Assembly: GCA_013152205.1 (NCBI GenBank)
Contig: JAADGV010000100.1
Coordinates: 1 to 54,325, forward strand
Direction of reading: 5' to 3'
Origin: Planctomycetota bacterium
Lineage (GTDB): Bacteria; Planctomycetota; Planctomycetia; Pirellulales; Lacipirellulaceae
DNA: 54,325 nt
Part shown: piece after piece, positions 51,671 to 54,325 of the stretch
Layout: every line of letters starts with the position of its first letter
Numbering within the stretch: the stretch's first letter is position 1
Made by a program: the position numbers and the translations under genes
The notes under the pieces: model-generated
What the model was told of the DNA's origin: nothing
What the model saw: the letters and a program-made list of their open reading frames with translations, nothing else
Database searches by the model: none

Positions 51671-53870
51671 ATGACACGAATTAACACAAATGTAAGCTCG
51701 CTGGTTGCCCAAAATACGTTGGGTCGGTCGAATGCAAGCTTGAACCAAGCCTTGACCCGGTTAAGCACTGGTTTGCGAATCAACACGGGTAAGGACGATC
51801 CTGCCGGTTTGATTGCTAGCGAAAACTTGCGGTCCGATATTACCGCAATCCGCCGTGCGATCAGCAATACCGATCGTGCCAACCAAGTGATTGCCACCGC
51901 CGACTCGGCGTTGGGACAGGTCAGCTCGCTGCTGAACGATATCCGTGGTTTGGTCACCGAGAGTGCCAACACGGGTGCCCTCTCCGACGAGCAGCTTGCT
52001 GCTAATCAGTTGCAGCTCGACTCTTCGCTGGAAGCCTTGAACCGAATCGCTCAGACCACGACGTTCCAAGGTCGTCGTCTGCTTGACGGTAGCCTCGACT
52101 TCCTGACGACCGCTGGCACAGGCTTCGGCAATATTTCCGACCTACAGATCGATCAGGCCAACCTTGGCAGCACAGGTTCGGTCGCTGTCGATATTAATGT
52201 TTCTACCTCCGCGACTCAAGCTTTGGTCCAGGTTGCAAGCGTTCCAGGTGCGGTCGCGGGCGTAACTGCTTCAGATGGTGAACTTGACTTCACGACGGCT
52301 GCCGTCGCCGGAGTTACAGGCGTTACCGAAGTCTTGGCGAATACGGCAACCGACGGTACCACGATTGACTTAACGAATGCTAGTGCCACGATTGATGTTA
52401 CTGCAATAACAGGACAAGATCTCGCAGGAGCGGATGGTAACATCACTATCGCTTTTGCCGACACAGCGACTGCAGACAGCTGTTTTGGTTGGTACTACGC
52501 TGACAATCGGTGTTGAATCGGGCACCTCTACTCTTACCCAAACCCTTGCTGCGATCAATGCCTATGATGGTGGGGGCACTGCTGGCGCTGATTTGGCTGC
52601 AGTATTGACAACGGGTGCTGGTGCCACCGCATTTAACGCTGGCGACAATGGAGTGACAGGTGCCTTGGCTGGTGGTGTTACCGAAGTTACCGCAGTTACG
52701 GCAGTCACCGAGGTAGACACTCAAATCACGATTGCAGCTACTTCAAACGGAGCCGCGTTTAATCGGACGATAGTTTTTGATGACACAGGTGCAGTAGGCG
52801 CTGGTGTTACGGCTACCGACGCTGCAGGGACCTTGACGATTGCAGTTGATAGTACGGCGGGTGCCACGTTTGCCGAGATTGAAGCCGCAATTGAGGCTGA
52901 AATCGGCACTACCGATTTCACAACCACAGTAACCACTGCTGGTAGTACAGCCGCCGCGCACATTTCTTCAAATACCCTTAACAGTGATCCGACAGTAACC
53001 GCTATTGGTGCGACAACTGCCGGTGTCACTGCCAGCGGTGGTCTTGCCCAAGAAATTGTCATTGAGTTGGGTGGAACCGATGGATCGGAAGTGCTGAGCT
53101 TTGGTGCTGGCACGAGCATTGCCGAGTTGGTGACAGGTATCAACCTGGTTAGCGATGCAACGGGCGTAATTGCCACGGTAAACGGTACTACGGCGACCAC
53201 ACTCGACCTGACGTCGTCTGCTTACGGCTCGTCGGCTTTCGTGGACCTTACCGCGATCACTGACGGTGCCAGCCTAATCACCGATGCCCGCGATGATGGC
53301 ACGGACATCGTTGCTAGCATCAATGGCGTAACAGCCACGGGCAAAGGAAACGAGCTGTCGATCAACACCGCGACGCTCGATCTTAGTGCAACGCTTGCCG
53401 CAGACTTTACAGGCTCCGCAGCCTTTACGGTCACGGGTGGTGGGGCATTGTTCCAACTAGGCCCCGACGTGGTCTCCAACCAGCAAGCTCGGTTGGGTAT
53501 CGGCAGTGTGAACACGGCCCGACTGGGTGGTGTGAGCGGTAAACTGTTCCAGTTAGGCACCGGTGGTAGCTCGGACTTGACGAGTAACGACCTCGATACG
53601 GCAGCGAAGATCGTCGAAGAGGCGATCGATCAGGTCACCTCGCTTCGTGGTCGACTCGGTGCATTCCAACGAACGACGCTCGAGACCAATAAGCGAGCCT
53701 TGAACGACACCTTGGTGAACCTATCCGAAGCTGAGAGCTCGATCCGCGATGCTGACTTCGCTGCCGAATCGGCTGCGTTGACACGGTCGCAGATTCTCGT
53801 GCAGTCGGGCACCACAGTGCTTCAGATTGCCAACCAGAATCCGCAGAACGTTTTGGCCTTACTCCGGTAA
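51671..53870 (+). pseudogene. fliC: Large flagellin gene interrupted by a one-base frameshift
   Basis: The first frame (51671-52516) holds the flagellin N-terminus: MTRINTNVSSLVAQNTLGRS, LSTGLRINTGKDDPAGLIAS, and LNDIRGLVTESANTGALSD. After FADTATAD it ends in nonsense (SCFGWYYADNRC). A second frame, shifted by one base, continues the protein at about 52475-52482 with TAVLVGTTLTIGVESG and runs to 53870, with the flagellin C-terminus RGRLGAFQRTTLETNKRALN and QILVQSGTTVLQIANQNPQN. Joined, the protein would be about 730 residues with a long Thr/Ala/Val-rich central domain. The 5' leader and the terminator are intact. It may be a real mutation, a sequencing error or, less likely, a frameshift controlled by the cell. 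Listed as broken on the given sequence. Confidence 0.85.
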
Positions 53871-53898
53871 GCTGACGGTTAGCGAAAGAAGATAACAC

Positions 53899-53938
53899 AA
53901 ACCGGTTCGGTCCCTGATGGGCCGAGCCGGTTTTTTTT
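53899..53938 (+). terminator. Rho-independent terminator after the flagellin gene
   Basis: AACCGGTTCGGTCC pairs with GGGCCGAGCCGGTT, using two G-T pairs, around the loop CTGAT, and is followed directly by a run of T (the last two bases of the stem plus six more). It lies 29 bases past the flagellin stop codon and ends the flagellar cluster. Confidence 0.92.
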
Positions 53939-54325
53939 ATGAGCCGTTCGAGAAATGATGGTCGTAATTTGCAGAGCAACGAAGGGATTTTTCAATAGTT
54001 ATTTGTCATTGGGCATTGGAGATGGGAAAAGGAAAGATGTGAGGGAAGCAGATGACCAAATGGCAGTAGTTTTAAGTTGGGTGTTGATAGTACCGGGCGC
54101 AAGCCTTTTACGCCAAAGGCGTTTCACACCGTAGCCCAGGGTCGCCGCGCAGCGGCGCACCCTGGGTTGCGGGTCTCCGAAAACCTCAACCCTGAAAGGG
54201 TTGCACAATCGTCGTGCAATCAAAAAATGCCTGAAAAACGTAATGTTTCAACTTGTAGAACCCTTTCAGGGTTCTTTTATTTCTACGAACGATTACCCAG
54301 GGTGGCGCGGCTTCGCCGCTTACCC
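53939..54325. repeat. Gene-free end of window with palindromic repeats
   Basis: No convincing gene. Palindromes include CCCAGGGTCGCCGC/GCGGCGCACCCTGGG (about 54135-54166), AACCCTGAAAGGGTT (54189-54203), TTGCAC/GTGCAA (54202-54220) and GAACCCTTTCAGGGTTC (54258-54274), and a second CCCAGGGTGGCGCGGC block near 54297. Similar strings are spread in planctomycete genomes; an antisense ORF over them (53999-54223) looks spurious. Confidence 0.75.

Noticed and set aside
53999..54223. 74-aa minus-strand frame near the window end
   Set aside because: It is encoded by palindromic repeats and matches a kind of spurious ORF common in such repeats.

Overview
The window looks like a chromosomal segment of a planctomycete, most likely of the Pirellulales. 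This is inferred from gene content: a PEP-CTERM protein, a GYF-domain GspE-type ATPase, an ECF sigma factor next to a YfbK-like vWA protein, a BamD-like/LptE-like pair with an LptF/G permease, a complete flagellar rod/ring/hook-junction cluster, pyruvate phosphate dikinase, many starts without a Shine-Dalgarno, and many short dispersed palindromic repeats. No rRNA, tRNA, CRISPR array or transposase gene was recognised.

Region 1 (1-3570) is an accessory strip of small, unrelated plus-strand genes: a frameshifted membrane protein, a GyrI-like protein, an unknown 103-aa protein, a YpeA-like acetyltransferase, a PIN-domain protein with a 59-aa partner ORF, and another small membrane protein. Two sites resemble integron attC recombination sites, so the strip may be a cassette-like array.

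Region 2 (3600-8150) is the most interesting part. A globin-coupled sensor fused to a sigma-54 activator sits between a divergent, translationally coupled BON-CBS-UspA operon and a hemerythrin gene. Both flanking units have good -24/-12 (sigma-54) promoter matches: TGGCCC-N5-TTGCA on the minus strand and TGGCAC-N5-TTGCG on the plus strand. This suggests a self-contained oxygen or NO response circuit. The module is flanked by a direct segmental duplication whose second copy holds decayed pieces of the membrane-protein gene and of the usp gene.

Region 3 (8200-16800) has a PEP-CTERM protein with a clear terminator, an ECF sigma/zinc anti-sigma pair, a remnant of a sugar isomerase, a Tat-exported phosphoesterase, a lone SecD-P1-like lipoprotein, ppdK, and a 1-kb gene-poor stretch with a possible 29-aa ORF and a dispersed repeat.

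Region 4 (16800-39100) is mostly housekeeping: cysK, lipA, BamD-like, LptE-like, ECF sigma with vWA protein, a TerY-P triad (vWA, PP2C, kinase), gspE-like, recQ (short form), uup, a cyclophilin, lptF/G, comF, a DUF502 protein and hemC.

Region 5 (39265-53938) is a flagellar cluster in one orientation: flgF, flgG, flgA, flgH, flgI, flgJ (rod-binding domain only), flgN, flgK, a 993-aa flgL, fliW, csrA and a large flagellin gene broken by a one-base frameshift, ending in a rho-independent terminator. fliW-csrA-fliC adjacency fits the FliW/CsrA control of flagellin translation. The last 390 bases hold only palindromic repeats.
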